40,428 nt of DNA from an uncultured Faecalicoccus sp. (GTDB taxonomy: Bacteria; Bacillota_I; Bacilli_A; Erysipelotrichales; Erysipelotrichaceae), in contig CABVDD010000019.1 in assembly GCA_902497095.1 (NCBI GenBank), positions 1-40,428 on the forward strand, in the 5' to 3' direction. Positions 1 through 7,433 of this stretch are shown piece after piece. Position numbers and translations under genes: made by a program. The notes below the pieces were generated by a model. That model had not been told where the DNA came from and ran no database searches. It was given only the letters and a program-made list of their open reading frames with translations. Position 1 is the first letter of the stretch. Each line of letters opens with the position of its first letter.

Positions 1-16
1 GTTTGTCTTTTTTCAT
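1..16 (-). CDS. N-terminus of a minus-strand gene, cut by the window edge (possible IS transposase)
   Basis: Only five codons are visible (M-K-K-D-K), starting at ATG 16-14 and preceded by a strong AGGAGG-type ribosome binding site at about 20-28. The product cannot be identified from this. Its place directly inside a repeat-bearing IS-like end suggests the first gene (istA-like) of an IS21-type element, but that is inference from context. Confidence 0.4.
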
Positions 17-117
17 AGAACCTCCTTTATTCCAAGATAAAGAAGATTATATCTGTTTGATTATTACAGGTGACATTTTCGCTTAACGAAGGGTGACATT
101 TTTCCTTAATGGCGACA
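1..117 (-). mobile_element. Probable left end of an IS21-like insertion sequence (runs off the window)
   Basis: Read on the minus strand, the sequence from position 117 begins with TGTCGCC, followed by two further TGTCACC copies (plus-strand GGYGACA words at 111-117, 92-98 and 69-75, spaced 19 and 23 bp). A ribosome binding site and ATG (16-14) follow, leading out of the window. A terminus starting TG with several internal copies of the end repeat, just before a transposase-type start, is the usual arrangement of IS21-family left ends. The repeats and the start are seen directly; the family assignment is inference because almost no coding sequence is present. Confidence 0.45.
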
Positions 118-133
118 CTTTTAAAAAAAACAG

Positions 134-162
134 TTGATTTTAATTTTTTTATTCGTTATAAT
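134..162 (+). promoter_or_regulatory. Sigma-A type promoter of tRNA-Leu
   Basis: TTGATT at 134-139 and a perfect TATAAT at 157-162 are separated by 17 bp, with the predicted start about 20 bp before the mature tRNA. The promoter lies just outside the IS-like end at 117. Confidence 0.8.
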
Positions 163-187
163 AAACAGGCACGAGCGATAAAGATAT

Positions 188-274
188 CCCCGGGTGGTGA
201 AATTGGTAGACGCAGTGGACTCAAAATCCACCGGTAGCGATACCGTGCCAGTTCGAGTCTGGCCTCGGGGACCA
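188..274 (+). tRNA. tRNA-Leu (anticodon CAA)
   Basis: A complete cloverleaf can be drawn. The acceptor strand CCCCGGG (188-194) pairs with CTCGGGG and is followed by discriminator A and an encoded CCA (272-274). The anticodon stem GTGGA/TCCAC holds the loop CTCAAAA, anticodon CAA, which reads UUG leucine codons. A long variable arm and a GTTCGAGT T-loop are present, as expected of a class II leucine tRNA. It is monocistronic, with its own promoter and terminator. Confidence 0.97.
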
Positions 275-285
275 TTTAAAAAATT

Positions 286-313
286 AGGAATGTGGTAACA
301 CATTCTTTTTTTT
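286..313 (+). terminator. Rho-independent terminator of tRNA-Leu
   Basis: GAATGTG (288-294) and CACATTC (299-305) form a 7-bp stem with a GTAA tetraloop, followed by a run of eight T. From here to 445 I see only AT-rich sequence without a supported gene. Confidence 0.85.
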
Positions 314-445
314 ATATTTAATACACTGATTTTACAAACATAATTTTCTATTTCCTTTAATTTGTAAAGTTTCTTTTAAAATCTAAAATGAATATGATAG
401 ATCAATTAAAGTAAGTGTTTTAAATGTAAGGTCAATAAATGAGAT

Positions 446-472
446 TAAAAAAGCCACACTTTATCGTGTGAC
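446..472 (-). terminator. Terminator of the ECF S-component gene (minus strand)
   Basis: On the minus strand GTCACAC (472-466) pairs with GTGTGGC (459-453), one G-U pair included, followed by a T run (452-447). The gene's stop codon lies in the hairpin loop. Confidence 0.7.
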
Positions 473-976
473 CTTGTCGGCTGATATAAAATGAACTTTT
501 TGTAATAAAGGATATCCGATAATTCCTATACAAAATCCCATAGCCGCCTGGAATAAATTTCCCCATATACTAGCTGCACCAAGCCAAATGCTTTGATTAA
601 CAATTGTATCGGCAATAAAATAACCGCCGATCATGATCAAAGAACCAAGCAGATAGGTAAACATACGATAAACAGGACGATCCTTTTTTTGTAACAGATA
701 AGCTACTATAAATCCTTCCAATCCTTTAATGATAAGAGTGAAGATAAAATAATAGCCGTAACCTCCGGCAATATCGGCTAATCCGCTGCCTAAACCGCCT
801 ACAAGAAATGATAAAGCAGGACTTAGAAAAGAGGCAAAGAGAAGAATAAATCCATCTCCCATATTGACATATCCTTGCATGGCATTTGGTATGCGAATCA
901 AAATGGTTGCGACAAACACGATGGCAATTCCTAATGCGCTTAGTACAATTTGTTGTATTTGTTTGTTTGTTTTCAT
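461..976 (-). CDS. ECF transporter S component, probably for a vitamin B6 vitamer
   Basis: This 171-residue integral membrane protein has about five or six hydrophobic segments and the signature region near residues 35-80: a G-Y-V-N-M-G-D-G stretch followed by G-G-L-G-S-G-L-A-D. That pattern is typical of substrate-binding S components of energy-coupling factor transporters (the ECF riboflavin/HMP/pyridoxine-type family). Such proteins need the shared EcfA/EcfA'/EcfT module, which is not in this window. The gene is divergent from a MocR-type regulator across only 84 bp. In Firmicutes MocR/PdxR-type proteins often control B6 genes, including predicted pyridoxine S components, so a B6 substrate is the best guess; riboflavin, hydroxymethylpyrimidine or another vitamin is not excluded. 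The ATG at 976 has a GAAGGAA ribosome binding site. Family assignment is firm; substrate is inference from the neighbour. Confidence 0.8.
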   Translation of the reverse strand: MKTNKQIQQIVLSALGIAIVFVATILIRIPNAMQGYVNMGDGFILLFASFLSPALSFLVGGLGSGLADIAGGYGYYFIFTLIIKGLEGFIVAYLLQKKDRPVYRMFTYLLGSLIMIGGYFIADTIVNQSIWLGAASIWGNLFQAAMGFCIGIIGYPLLQKVHFISADKVTR

Positions 977-1060
977 AATATTCCTTCTTTCAAATTTATT
1001 TTACGCATAAAGTGTCTTTTATAAAATATACAATTATGTTAAATTTTAAAGGGACAGTTT

Positions 1061-2365
1061 ATGAAGAAATATATGCAGGTCTACAATAAATTTGTATCGG
1101 ATATAAAAAAAGGATATTTACAATATGGGGACGCATTACCAAGTATTCGAAAAAGCGTTGAAGTTTTTGGCTTTTCTAAAACAAGTGTTGAAAGAGGATA
1201 TGAACAATTAGTAATGGATGGCTATATTGTCAGCGTAGCTAAAAAAAGATTTATAGTGGATATCAAACCTTATCAGCTTCATAGAAAACAAAGTGTTTCA
1301 AAAGCTTCTATATCGGATGCTCCTAAGCAATATAAGTATGATTTTAGAAGTCATGCCGTAAGTCAGGATAGTTTTGATCTTCGTATATGGAAACGATATA
1401 TGAAAGATGTATACCAAGATACGCCTTTGATTTCTACATATGGGGATAATCAAGGAGAACTTGCTTTGCGTATTGCACTCAGTGAATATGCTTATCACAA
1501 TCGTGGAATATTGGCATCAAAAGATCAGATACTTGTGGGTTCTGGATTTCAGTCCTTATTGTTTACTTTTTGTTCACTTTTAAAAACACCAATTTCTATT
1601 GCGATGGAAGAAGGTGTTTCTGAAGAAGTTTTGCATGTATTTAACTCTTTTGGATTTAAATGTCATTTTTTATCAAAAGAAAGGTATTTGCATGAATTAT
1701 CTTCTTTGCCTATCGATATCTTATATATAAATACAGCATGTTTTGGTAGTGATTTTTTACCTTTGAATAATAAAATACGCGATCAGATTCTACAATTATC
1801 CTATGATCATCATTTTTTGATTCTTGAAGATGATTACAATGGCGAACTGACATATCATTCAAAGCCAAGACAAGCTCTTCAATCAGCTAGTGTAATGGAT
1901 AATGTGATTTATTTTAGTTCATTTTCTCGTTTATTATTACCATCTTTACGTTTGAGTTACATGATTTTAAATACACAGTATCATCAGGCATACCAAAAAT
2001 CTAAGAGTAGTTTTGGACCAACAGCATCCAAATTGGAGCAGCTTGTATTGGCAAAATATATTGCCAATGGATATTTGGAAAAACATGTTCGAAAACTAAA
2101 AAGGGAATATGCGAAAAAGGAACAGTTAACATATGATCTTTTTACATCTTCTGGTTTTAAAGTACTTTTACAAGAGGCATATTTCAGCTATCAAATTGAT
2201 ATGACAAATCGAAATATTTCTAAATTTATTCATGAATGTGAAAAATATGGTATTGGTATTGATAAACCTGAAAAGAACCGATTTGTAGTTTCTTTTGCCT
2301 ATTTAGAGATCAATCAACTTCAAGAAGGATTGAAGTTACTTGTCAAAATCTTAAAAGAATGCTAG
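1061..2365 (+). CDS. MocR-type transcriptional regulator (GntR wHTH + aminotransferase-like domain) with altered PLP site
   Basis: The 434-residue protein has an N-terminal GntR winged helix (about residues 1-68, with L-P-S-I-R-K and S-V-E-R-G-Y-E-Q-L), a linker, and a fold-type-I aminotransferase-like domain from about residue 95 to the end. This is the layout of GabR and PdxR, which bind PLP through an internal aldimine and respond to it. The phosphate and ring-contact landmark L-E-D-D-Y (255-259) is present. In the landmark normally reading F-S-K-x-L-x-P-S-L-R, this protein has F-S-R-L-L-L-P-S-L-R: Arg290 (codon CGT at 1928-1930) replaces the Schiff-base lysine. The usual T-P-S-H-Q-x-P segment is also degenerate (residues about 223-234). 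It may bind PLP non-covalently, sense another ligand, or have lost sensing. It is divergent from an ECF S component, its likely target. The stop codon overlaps the alaS leader promoter. Confidence 0.9.
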   Translation: MKKYMQVYNKFVSDIKKGYLQYGDALPSIRKSVEVFGFSKTSVERGYEQLVMDGYIVSVAKKRFIVDIKPYQLHRKQSVSKASISDAPKQYKYDFRSHAVSQDSFDLRIWKRYMKDVYQDTPLISTYGDNQGELALRIALSEYAYHNRGILASKDQILVGSGFQSLLFTFCSLLKTPISIAMEEGVSEEVLHVFNSFGFKCHFLSKERYLHELSSLPIDILYINTACFGSDFLPLNNKIRDQILQLSYDHHFLILEDDYNGELTYHSKPRQALQSASVMDNVIYFSSFSRLLLPSLRLSYMILNTQYHQAYQKSKSSFGPTASKLEQLVLAKYIANGYLEKHVRKLKREYAKKEQLTYDLFTSSGFKVLLQEAYFSYQIDMTNRNISKFIHECEKYGIGIDKPEKNRFVVSFAYLEINQLQEGLKLLVKILKEC

Positions 2366-2368
2366 AAT
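2340..2368 (+). promoter_or_regulatory. Promoter of the alaS T-box leader, inside the end of the upstream gene
   Basis: TTGTCA at 2340-2345 and TAGAAT at 2363-2368 are 17 bp apart. Transcription would start near 2375, giving a T-box RNA of about 205 nt before the terminator. The -10 box overlaps the stop codon of the MocR-type gene. Confidence 0.7.
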
Positions 2369-2374
2369 TTGAGA

Positions 2375-2581
2375 GCTTGATGGTGAAGAAGATAAGTAGA
2401 ATGGAATCTGGACAATCAGAGATAAAGCGTTAGGTGTAAGCTTTACAATGAGACTATTTGAAGCTACTTTGGAGTTAAGCCGTATTCTGCGTTAAAGAGC
2501 AATTAAGGGCGTTTTCTGTATAGAAGACGAACTAGGATGGTACCGCGTTGATAACGTTCCTAGAGATAGGGGCGTTTTTTT
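2375..2581 (+). promoter_or_regulatory. T-box riboswitch (alanine) controlling alaS
   Basis: The conserved T-box core AGGATGGTACCGCG is at 2534-2547. Its UGGU bulge (2538-2541) can pair with an uncharged tRNA ending ACCA, which fits tRNA-Ala. A GCU alanine codon at 2463-2465, in the context GAAGCUAC on the 3' side of stem I, is the probable specifier. CTAGGA (2532-2537) can pair with TCCTAG (2558-2563) as the antiterminator; that pairing competes with the terminator hairpin at 2553-2576. Uncharged tRNA-Ala would therefore raise alaS transcription. The T-box, terminator and reading of the specifier are all visible; exact stem I boundaries were not folded. Confidence 0.93.
2553..2581 (+). terminator. 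Conditional terminator of the alaS T-box
   Basis: AACGTTCCTA (2553-2562, minus-loop partner at 2567-2576) forms a 10-bp stem with a GAGA loop, including two G-U pairs, followed by seven T. It overlaps the 3' half of the antiterminator. Confidence 0.9.
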
Positions 2582-2595
2582 ATTGGAGGAACGAT

Positions 2596-5223
2596 ATGAA
2601 AAATCTAAGTGGAAATCAAGTACGACAAATGTTTTTAGATTATTTTAAAGAACAAGGACACATGATTGAACCAGGGGCAAGCCTGATTCCAAACAATGAT
2701 CCAACTTTATTATGGATTAATGCTGGTGTTGCAGCCTTGAAAAAGTATTTTGATGGCAGCGAAAAACCGCGTTGTAACCGTATTGCCAATGCACAAAAGA
2801 GTATTCGTACAAATGATATTGAAAATGTTGGAAAGACAGCACGTCACCATACCTTCTTTGAAATGTTGGGAAATTTTAGTATTGGAGATTATTTTAAAGA
2901 AGAAGCGATTCCATTTGCCTGGGAATTTTTAACAAGTGAAAGATGGATGGGTATCGATAAAGATCGCTTGTACATTTCAGTTTATACAGATGATGAAGAT
3001 GCATATCGTATCTGGACAGAGAAATGTGGAGTGGATCCTAAACATATCTTAAAAACAGATGATAACTTCTGGGAAATTGGAAAAGGACCTGGGGGACCAG
3101 ATTCAGAAATTTTCTTTGACCGTGGTGAAAAGTATGATCCAGATGGTTTAGGAGAACGTTTGTTTTTTGAAGAAATGGAAAATGATCGATATGTTGAAGT
3201 TTGGAACATCGTATTTTCGCAATATGATTGTGATCCTTCTATTGATCGTAAAGACTATAAAGAACTACCACAAAAAAATATTGATACCGGAATGGGATTG
3301 GAGCGCTTAGTTGCTTTGATTCAGGATGGTGAAACAAACTTTGATACGGATTTATTCTTACCAATTATTCATGCGACAGAGAAATTAGCTAAGTATCCTT
3401 ATCAGGGTGAATATAAGATGGCTTATCGTGTTATTGCCGATCACATTCGTACAGTTACTTTCGCATTAAGCGATGGTGCTAATTTCTCAAATAGCGGTCG
3501 TGGTTATGTTTTACGTCGTGTACTTCGTAGAGCTGTTCGCTATGGATTAAAACTGGGATTGGATGATGCTTTCTTATATAAATTAGTTCCTGTTGTAGCC
3601 GATACGATGCAGGATTTCTATCCATATTTACAAGATCATGTAGAATTTAATCAACGATTGATCAAGATTGAAGAAGAAACGTTTAAAAAGACATTAAAAA
3701 ATGGACAGGCTTTATTAGATGAAGAAATTCAAAAAGCACAGGATGGAAAGCTTTCTGGAGAAATTGTATTTAAATTGTATGATACTTATGGATTCCCGTT
3801 TGAATTGACACAGGAAATTGCTATGGAAAGTGGACTGGAAGTGCTTCGTGAAGAATTTGATGCACAGATGCAACTTCAAAAAGATCGTGCTCGTAATGCA
3901 CGTAACACTAAAGAATCTTTTGCTTCACAACATGTAGATCTTATGGAATTTACTGAAGAAAGCAAGTATGTAGGATATGATTATTTAACATGTGATGGAA
4001 CGATCCTTGCGTTATTTAAAGATGGAAAAAGAGTAGATTCCTTAGAAGATGAAGGGCAGATCATTTTAGATACTACTTGTTTCTATGCAGAAAGTGGTGG
4101 ACAAGTTGCGGATACAGGTATTTTAGAAGCAGAAGGTATTTTGGCAGATGTGGTCGATGTTCAAAAAGCACCAAATAAACAAAATTTATTACAAGTTAAA
4201 ATAAAACAAGGTGTTTTAAAAGAAGGAGTAATTTTATATCAAAGTGTAGATCGTAATAAGCGAGCAGCTATAACGGCAAACCACTCTTGTACACATTTGT
4301 TGCAGAGTGCTTTAAAACAAGTTGTCGGAAATCATATATCACAAGCTGGATCTTTTGTTTGTGAAGACTATCTTCGTTTTGACTTTAATCATTATGAAAA
4401 ATTGACGAAAGAACAATTAGTTCAAATCGAAGATTTAGTAAACCAGTATATTGATGCCAATTATCCTGTCACAAAAGAAGTGATGGATATAGAGAAGGCA
4501 AGAAAATCTGGTGCTACAGCTTTGTTTAATGAAAAATATGGTGATCGTGTTCGCGTTGTTACGATGGGAGATGTCTCAAAAGAATTTTGTGGTGGATGTC
4601 ATGTGGATCATACTTCTCAGATCGGTATATGTAAGATCATTAGTGAAGAAAGTATTGGGTCGGATATTCGTCGTATTACAGCTAAAACTAAATATGCCGC
4701 TTATAAGGAATGTGCTCATCAGCAAGCTCAGCTTGAGCATATTGCCAAGAGTGTAAAACAAAAGAGTACGAAAGAAATTGAATTAAAAGTGGATTCTTTC
4801 TTAGAACAATTACATGCTTTACAAAAAGAAAACGAAAATCTGAAGAATCAAATCTTTGCCTTGAAATCCAAGGAATGGATATTGGAAGCTAAAGAGTACG
4901 GAAATGTAAAAGCTTTAATTAAAAAAGTTAACGGAATGGATGCATCAGCTTTAAAAGATATTGTGTCTAATTTGAAAGGACAAGATGAAAATATCGTATG
5001 TTTCTTTGTGAATGTTACAGATCAAAAAGTTGTTTTTGTAGCAGGTGCTGGCAAAGAAGCTGTTAAAAAGGGCGTACATGCAGGTCAACTTGTGAAGCAG
5101 GCAGCTATGCTTTGTGAAGGAAATGGCGGTGGAAAACCGGATATGGCACAAGCTGGTGGAAAGAATGTTTCAAAAGTCGATGAGGCTATAGAATTTGTTG
5201 AAAATACATTAAAACAACTCTAA
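2596..5223 (+). CDS. alaS: Alanine--tRNA ligase
   Basis: AlaS charges tRNA-Ala and clears mischarged Ser/Gly-tRNA-Ala in the cytoplasm. The 875-residue length is normal. The class II catalytic domain fills about residues 1-250 (with T-A-R-H-H-T-F-F-E-M-L-G-N-F-S), then the tRNA recognition domain. The editing domain has its zinc ligands at His563 and His567 (H-S-C-T-H) and at Cys665/His669 (C-G-G-C-H). A coiled coil near 730-770 leads to the C-terminal DHHA1-type domain with G-G-G-K-P near 840. I chose ATG 2596 because it follows a GGAGGA ribosome binding site at 2585-2590; an in-frame extension upstream to 2548 runs through the T-box terminator and would not be translated. Expression is set by the T-box leader, and a terminator follows the gene. 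Confidence 0.98.
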   Translation: MKNLSGNQVRQMFLDYFKEQGHMIEPGASLIPNNDPTLLWINAGVAALKKYFDGSEKPRCNRIANAQKSIRTNDIENVGKTARHHTFFEMLGNFSIGDYFKEEAIPFAWEFLTSERWMGIDKDRLYISVYTDDEDAYRIWTEKCGVDPKHILKTDDNFWEIGKGPGGPDSEIFFDRGEKYDPDGLGERLFFEEMENDRYVEVWNIVFSQYDCDPSIDRKDYKELPQKNIDTGMGLERLVALIQDGETNFDTDLFLPIIHATEKLAKYPYQGEYKMAYRVIADHIRTVTFALSDGANFSNSGRGYVLRRVLRRAVRYGLKLGLDDAFLYKLVPVVADTMQDFYPYLQDHVEFNQRLIKIEEETFKKTLKNGQALLDEEIQKAQDGKLSGEIVFKLYDTYGFPFELTQEIAMESGLEVLREEFDAQMQLQKDRARNARNTKESFASQHVDLMEFTEESKYVGYDYLTCDGTILALFKDGKRVDSLEDEGQIILDTTCFYAESGGQVADTGILEAEGILADVVDVQKAPNKQNLLQVKIKQGVLKEGVILYQSVDRNKRAAITANHSCTHLLQSALKQVVGNHISQAGSFVCEDYLRFDFNHYEKLTKEQLVQIEDLVNQYIDANYPVTKEVMDIEKARKSGATALFNEKYGDRVRVVTMGDVSKEFCGGCHVDHTSQIGICKIISEESIGSDIRRITAKTKYAAYKECAHQQAQLEHIAKSVKQKSTKEIELKVDSFLEQLHALQKENENLKNQIFALKSKEWILEAKEYGNVKALIKKVNGMDASALKDIVSNLKGQDENIVCFFVNVTDQKVVFVAGAGKEAVKKGVHAGQLVKQAAMLCEGNGGGKPDMAQAGGKNVSKVDEAIEFVENTLKQL

Positions 5224-5226
5224 TGT

Positions 5227-5254
5227 GGGGATTGGGAACACCAATCTCCTTTTT
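5227..5254 (+). terminator. Terminator of alaS
   Basis: GGGGATTGG (5227-5235) pairs with CCAATCTCC (5241-5249), 9 bp with one G-U pair and a GAACA loop, followed by five T. It isolates alaS from the ireB operon, which has its own TATAAT at 5293-5298. Confidence 0.85.
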
Positions 5255-5292
5255 ATTGAATCGTTTGTGTTTTCATTTTATTTTGAATCGTG

Positions 5293-5298
5293 TATAAT
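5293..5298 (+). promoter_or_regulatory. -10 box of the ireB-ruvX operon promoter
   Basis: A perfect TATAAT lies 26 bp before the ireB ATG. The best -35 candidate, TTTCAT at 5271-5276 with a 16-bp spacer, is weak, so only the -10 element is called with any confidence. Confidence 0.55.
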
Positions 5299-5323
5299 TA
5301 CACATAGCAAGGAGTGTGATAGT

Positions 5324-5575
5324 ATGAAAGATATTACAGAAACTATGACATTTACTACCGAAGAGATTCGTCGAGAAAATATTAAGGGGATCTTGCGTGA
5401 AGTCTCTGAGGCGTTGGAAGAACGTGGTTACAACTCGGTGAATCAGATTGCCGGTTATTTGATTTCGAATGATCCGGCTTATATTTCGTCACACAAAAAT
5501 GCGCGTAATTTAATTCAGCGCATTGAACGATACGAAATCATTGAAGAGTTGGTTCGCGCTTATTTGGAAAAATAA
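5324..5575 (+). CDS. ireB: IreB family regulatory phosphoprotein (UPF0297/YrzL)
   Basis: This small (83-residue) acidic helical protein carries the family core N-Q-I-A-G-Y-L-I-S-N-D-P-A-Y-I followed by A-R-N-L-I-x-x-I-E-R. In Enterococcus IreB is phosphorylated on N-terminal threonines by a PASTA kinase and affects cephalosporin resistance; several threonines sit near the N-terminus here (E-T-M-T-F-T-T). ATG 5324 is chosen for its AAGGAG site at 5309-5314; a longer in-frame reading from 5225 would start in the alaS terminator. The stop overlaps the ruvX start (TAATG), and the ireB-ruvX-DUF1292 order is the conserved Firmicute arrangement. No cognate kinase is in the window. Confidence 0.93.
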   Translation: MKDITETMTFTTEEIRRENIKGILREVSEALEERGYNSVNQIAGYLISNDPAYISSHKNARNLIQRIERYEIIEELVRAYLEK

Positions 5576-6000
5576 TGGCACGAATTATCGGTTTGGATCT
5601 TGGAAGTGTTACTTGTGGGGTTGCGATTAGTGATGCGACAGGATTAGTGGCTAGAACCTTGAAAACGATTCGTTTTCCATCGGAAGATTATGATATCTGT
5701 TTTGATGAGGTATTGGATCTTTTAGAAAAAAATCAAGTCAAAAAAGTTGTGCTTGGATTACCTAAGCATATGAACGGGGATATAGGCGAACGTGCTGAAA
5801 TTTCTATTCAGTTTGCCGAAGAATTAAAAAAAGAGGGTTATGATGTAACTCTGTGGGATGAGCGCTTGACTACGGTCAGCGCAACACGGATCCTTTTAGA
5901 AGGTGATGTTTCCCGAAAAAAACGGAAGAAAATTATTGATCAACTGGCAGCAGTTGAAATTCTTCAAGGGTATTTAGATCAACAAAATGGGGGAGTTTAA
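5575..6000 (+). CDS. ruvX: Holliday junction resolvase-like RNase H-fold protein RuvX (YqgF)
   Basis: At 141 residues the length is typical. The N-terminus has the RNase H-fold strand I-G-L-D-L-G-S-V-T-C-G-V-A with the acidic Asp8, a G-L-P-K-H-M-N-G-x-x-G segment (about residues 62-72) and the D-E-R-L-T-T-V-x-A motif (about 97-105), all diagnostic of the YqgF family. These proteins are implicated in Holliday junction resolution and in 16S rRNA 5'-end processing; which role applies here cannot be told from sequence. Its ATG overlaps the ireB stop by one base, so translation is probably coupled. Confidence 0.95.
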   Translation: MARIIGLDLGSVTCGVAISDATGLVARTLKTIRFPSEDYDICFDEVLDLLEKNQVKKVVLGLPKHMNGDIGERAEISIQFAEELKKEGYDVTLWDERLTTVSATRILLEGDVSRKKRKKIIDQLAAVEILQGYLDQQNGGV

Positions 6001-6035
6001 ACATTCCCTATTTTTTTTGGAAAGGAAACAAAATT

Positions 6036-6290
6036 ATGTTAGATTCAAATTGTTTATATGTACAGGATGAAAATGGAAATGAAAAAAAGATGACGATTCT
6101 TTTTACTTTTGATAGTGAAGATAAAAAGAAACAATATGTTGTTTTTCAAGATGCGGATCATGATACAGATGAAGTATATGCTTCTTGTTATGATGATCAA
6201 GGAAATTTATATCCAATCGAAAGTGAAGAAGAATGGGCAATGGTAGAGGAAGTGATCAATACCTTTACTGAGGACGAGGAAAATGCCTAA
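6036..6290 (+). CDS. DUF1292 (YrzB-like) acidic protein
   Basis: An 84-residue strongly acidic protein with the DUF1292 pattern: a D-E-x-G-N-E start, a central F-x-x-x-D-x-x-K-K-Q-Y-V-V-F, and a C-terminal Y-P-I-E-S-E-E-E-W-x-x-V-E-E-V. The function of the family is unknown, but it is consistently the third gene after ireB and ruvX, as here. Its last codons overlap the mltG start by eight bases, so the two are probably translationally coupled. An AAAGGAAAC site precedes the ATG. Confidence 0.9.
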   Translation: MLDSNCLYVQDENGNEKKMTILFTFDSEDKKKQYVVFQDADHDTDEVYASCYDDQGNLYPIESEEEWAMVEEVINTFTEDEENA

Positions 6291-7374
6291 GACCAATAAT
6301 AAAAAAAGAAAACCTTTGTGGCCAAGAATCATGATGATTATTGTATTAGTTCTTGGAATTGGCGGCATTGGCACTTTTCTTTATGTACGCATGAATTTAG
6401 AACCAGTTGGTAATGGAGAAGAAACAGTTTCTTTTGAAATTACGGAAGGAGAGAGTTTTGATTCAGTTTTGCAAGCGTTACAAGATCAACATCTGATTCG
6501 TTCTGACACGATCGCAAAGTTGTATGCTCGTTTTTCAGGAGTGAATCAATATTATGCCGGTCTTTTTGAATTAAATGATGGTATGAGTACATCAGAAATC
6601 TTATCTTATATTGGAAATCAGGATAATGTAGCTCTTGAAGAAAAAAGACTGACTGTTCCAGAAGGTACCTGGGCTAAAGAAATTGCTGCCTCAATCTCAG
6701 AATTATATCCATCTTATAGTACGGAAGATATTTTGTCTTTATGGAATGATAGCGAATACATTCAAACACTAGCTAAGGACTATGATTTTTTGGATGCAGA
6801 TACATTAAATAATGATAACTATAAAGTAAAATTAGAAGGGTATCTGTTTCCAGAAACTTATTTTTTGTCAGAAGATATGGATTTAGATGCGATTACACGT
6901 ATGATGTTGGATCAGTTTAATGTGGTTTATGAAGAACATAAATCGGAGTTTGAAAAGAGTTCTTATTCTGTAAATGAATTAGTTACTCTGGCCAGTGTTG
7001 TTCAGTTTGAGTCTGGCTCAAAACAGGATATGGCATCTATTGCCGGTGTTTTTTATAATCGTTTAAATCAAGATATGCGATTAGAATCCAGTGTTACGGT
7101 ATGTTATGCGTTATACGATCAATTTGATGATCCTCAAGATTGTGAAACACAAACCGATGTGGATTCACCATATAATACCTATTTACATAATGGTTTGCCG
7201 ATAGGTCCAATTTTAAATCCAGGAGAAGATGCCATCGTTGCCACGTTAAATCCAGTTTCTTCGGATTATTTATTCTTTGCGGCTGATATCCATGGAGATG
7301 GTACTGTCTATTATTCTAAGACATATGAAGAACATCAACGAATCTGTGAAGAGCTGGGTTTGATCTTGAATTAA
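6283..7374 (+). CDS. mltG: Endolytic murein transglycosylase MltG
   Basis: MltG cleaves nascent glycan strands at the membrane and limits strand length. The 363-residue protein has a basic cytoplasmic tail, one membrane anchor (about residues 13-36), a LysM-like region (about 48-115) and the YceG catalytic domain from about 120. The active-site segment reads A-S-V-V-Q-F-E-S-G (237-245), where most relatives have V-E-K-E. By alignment from memory Glu243 is the catalytic glutamate (second E of E-K-E) and is kept, while the first acidic residue is Gln241. The conserved A-G-V-F-Y-N-R-L and the N-P-G segment are present. It overlaps the DUF1292 gene. Family is certain; activity is presumed. Confidence 0.95.
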   Translation: MPKTNNKKRKPLWPRIMMIIVLVLGIGGIGTFLYVRMNLEPVGNGEETVSFEITEGESFDSVLQALQDQHLIRSDTIAKLYARFSGVNQYYAGLFELNDGMSTSEILSYIGNQDNVALEEKRLTVPEGTWAKEIAASISELYPSYSTEDILSLWNDSEYIQTLAKDYDFLDADTLNNDNYKVKLEGYLFPETYFLSEDMDLDAITRMMLDQFNVVYEEHKSEFEKSSYSVNELVTLASVVQFESGSKQDMASIAGVFYNRLNQDMRLESSVTVCYALYDQFDDPQDCETQTDVDSPYNTYLHNGLPIGPILNPGEDAIVATLNPVSSDYLFFAADIHGDGTVYYSKTYEEHQRICEELGLILN

Positions 7375-7377
7375 GGA

Positions 7378-7405
7378 TTGAAAAAAATAGCGGGTATGCT
7401 ATAAT
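7378..7405 (+). promoter_or_regulatory. Promoter of greA
   Basis: TTGAAA at 7378-7383 and a perfect TATAAT at 7400-7405 are 16 bp apart, about 30 bp upstream of the greA start. Confidence 0.8.
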
Positions 7406-7433
7406 CACAATGCAATCAAGGAGTGAATAAATA

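Noticed and set aside
121..303. Minus-strand reading frame across the tRNA region
   Set aside because: It is the complement of a complete tRNA-Leu gene with promoter and terminator, and has no ribosome binding site.
2548..2595. Upstream extension of alaS
   Set aside because: It starts at a TTG inside the T-box and reads through the terminator; the ATG at 2596 has a good ribosome binding site and gives the normal N-terminus.
5225..5323. Upstream extension of ireB
   Set aside because: It overlaps the alaS terminator and the operon's -10 box; the family N-terminus begins at 5324.
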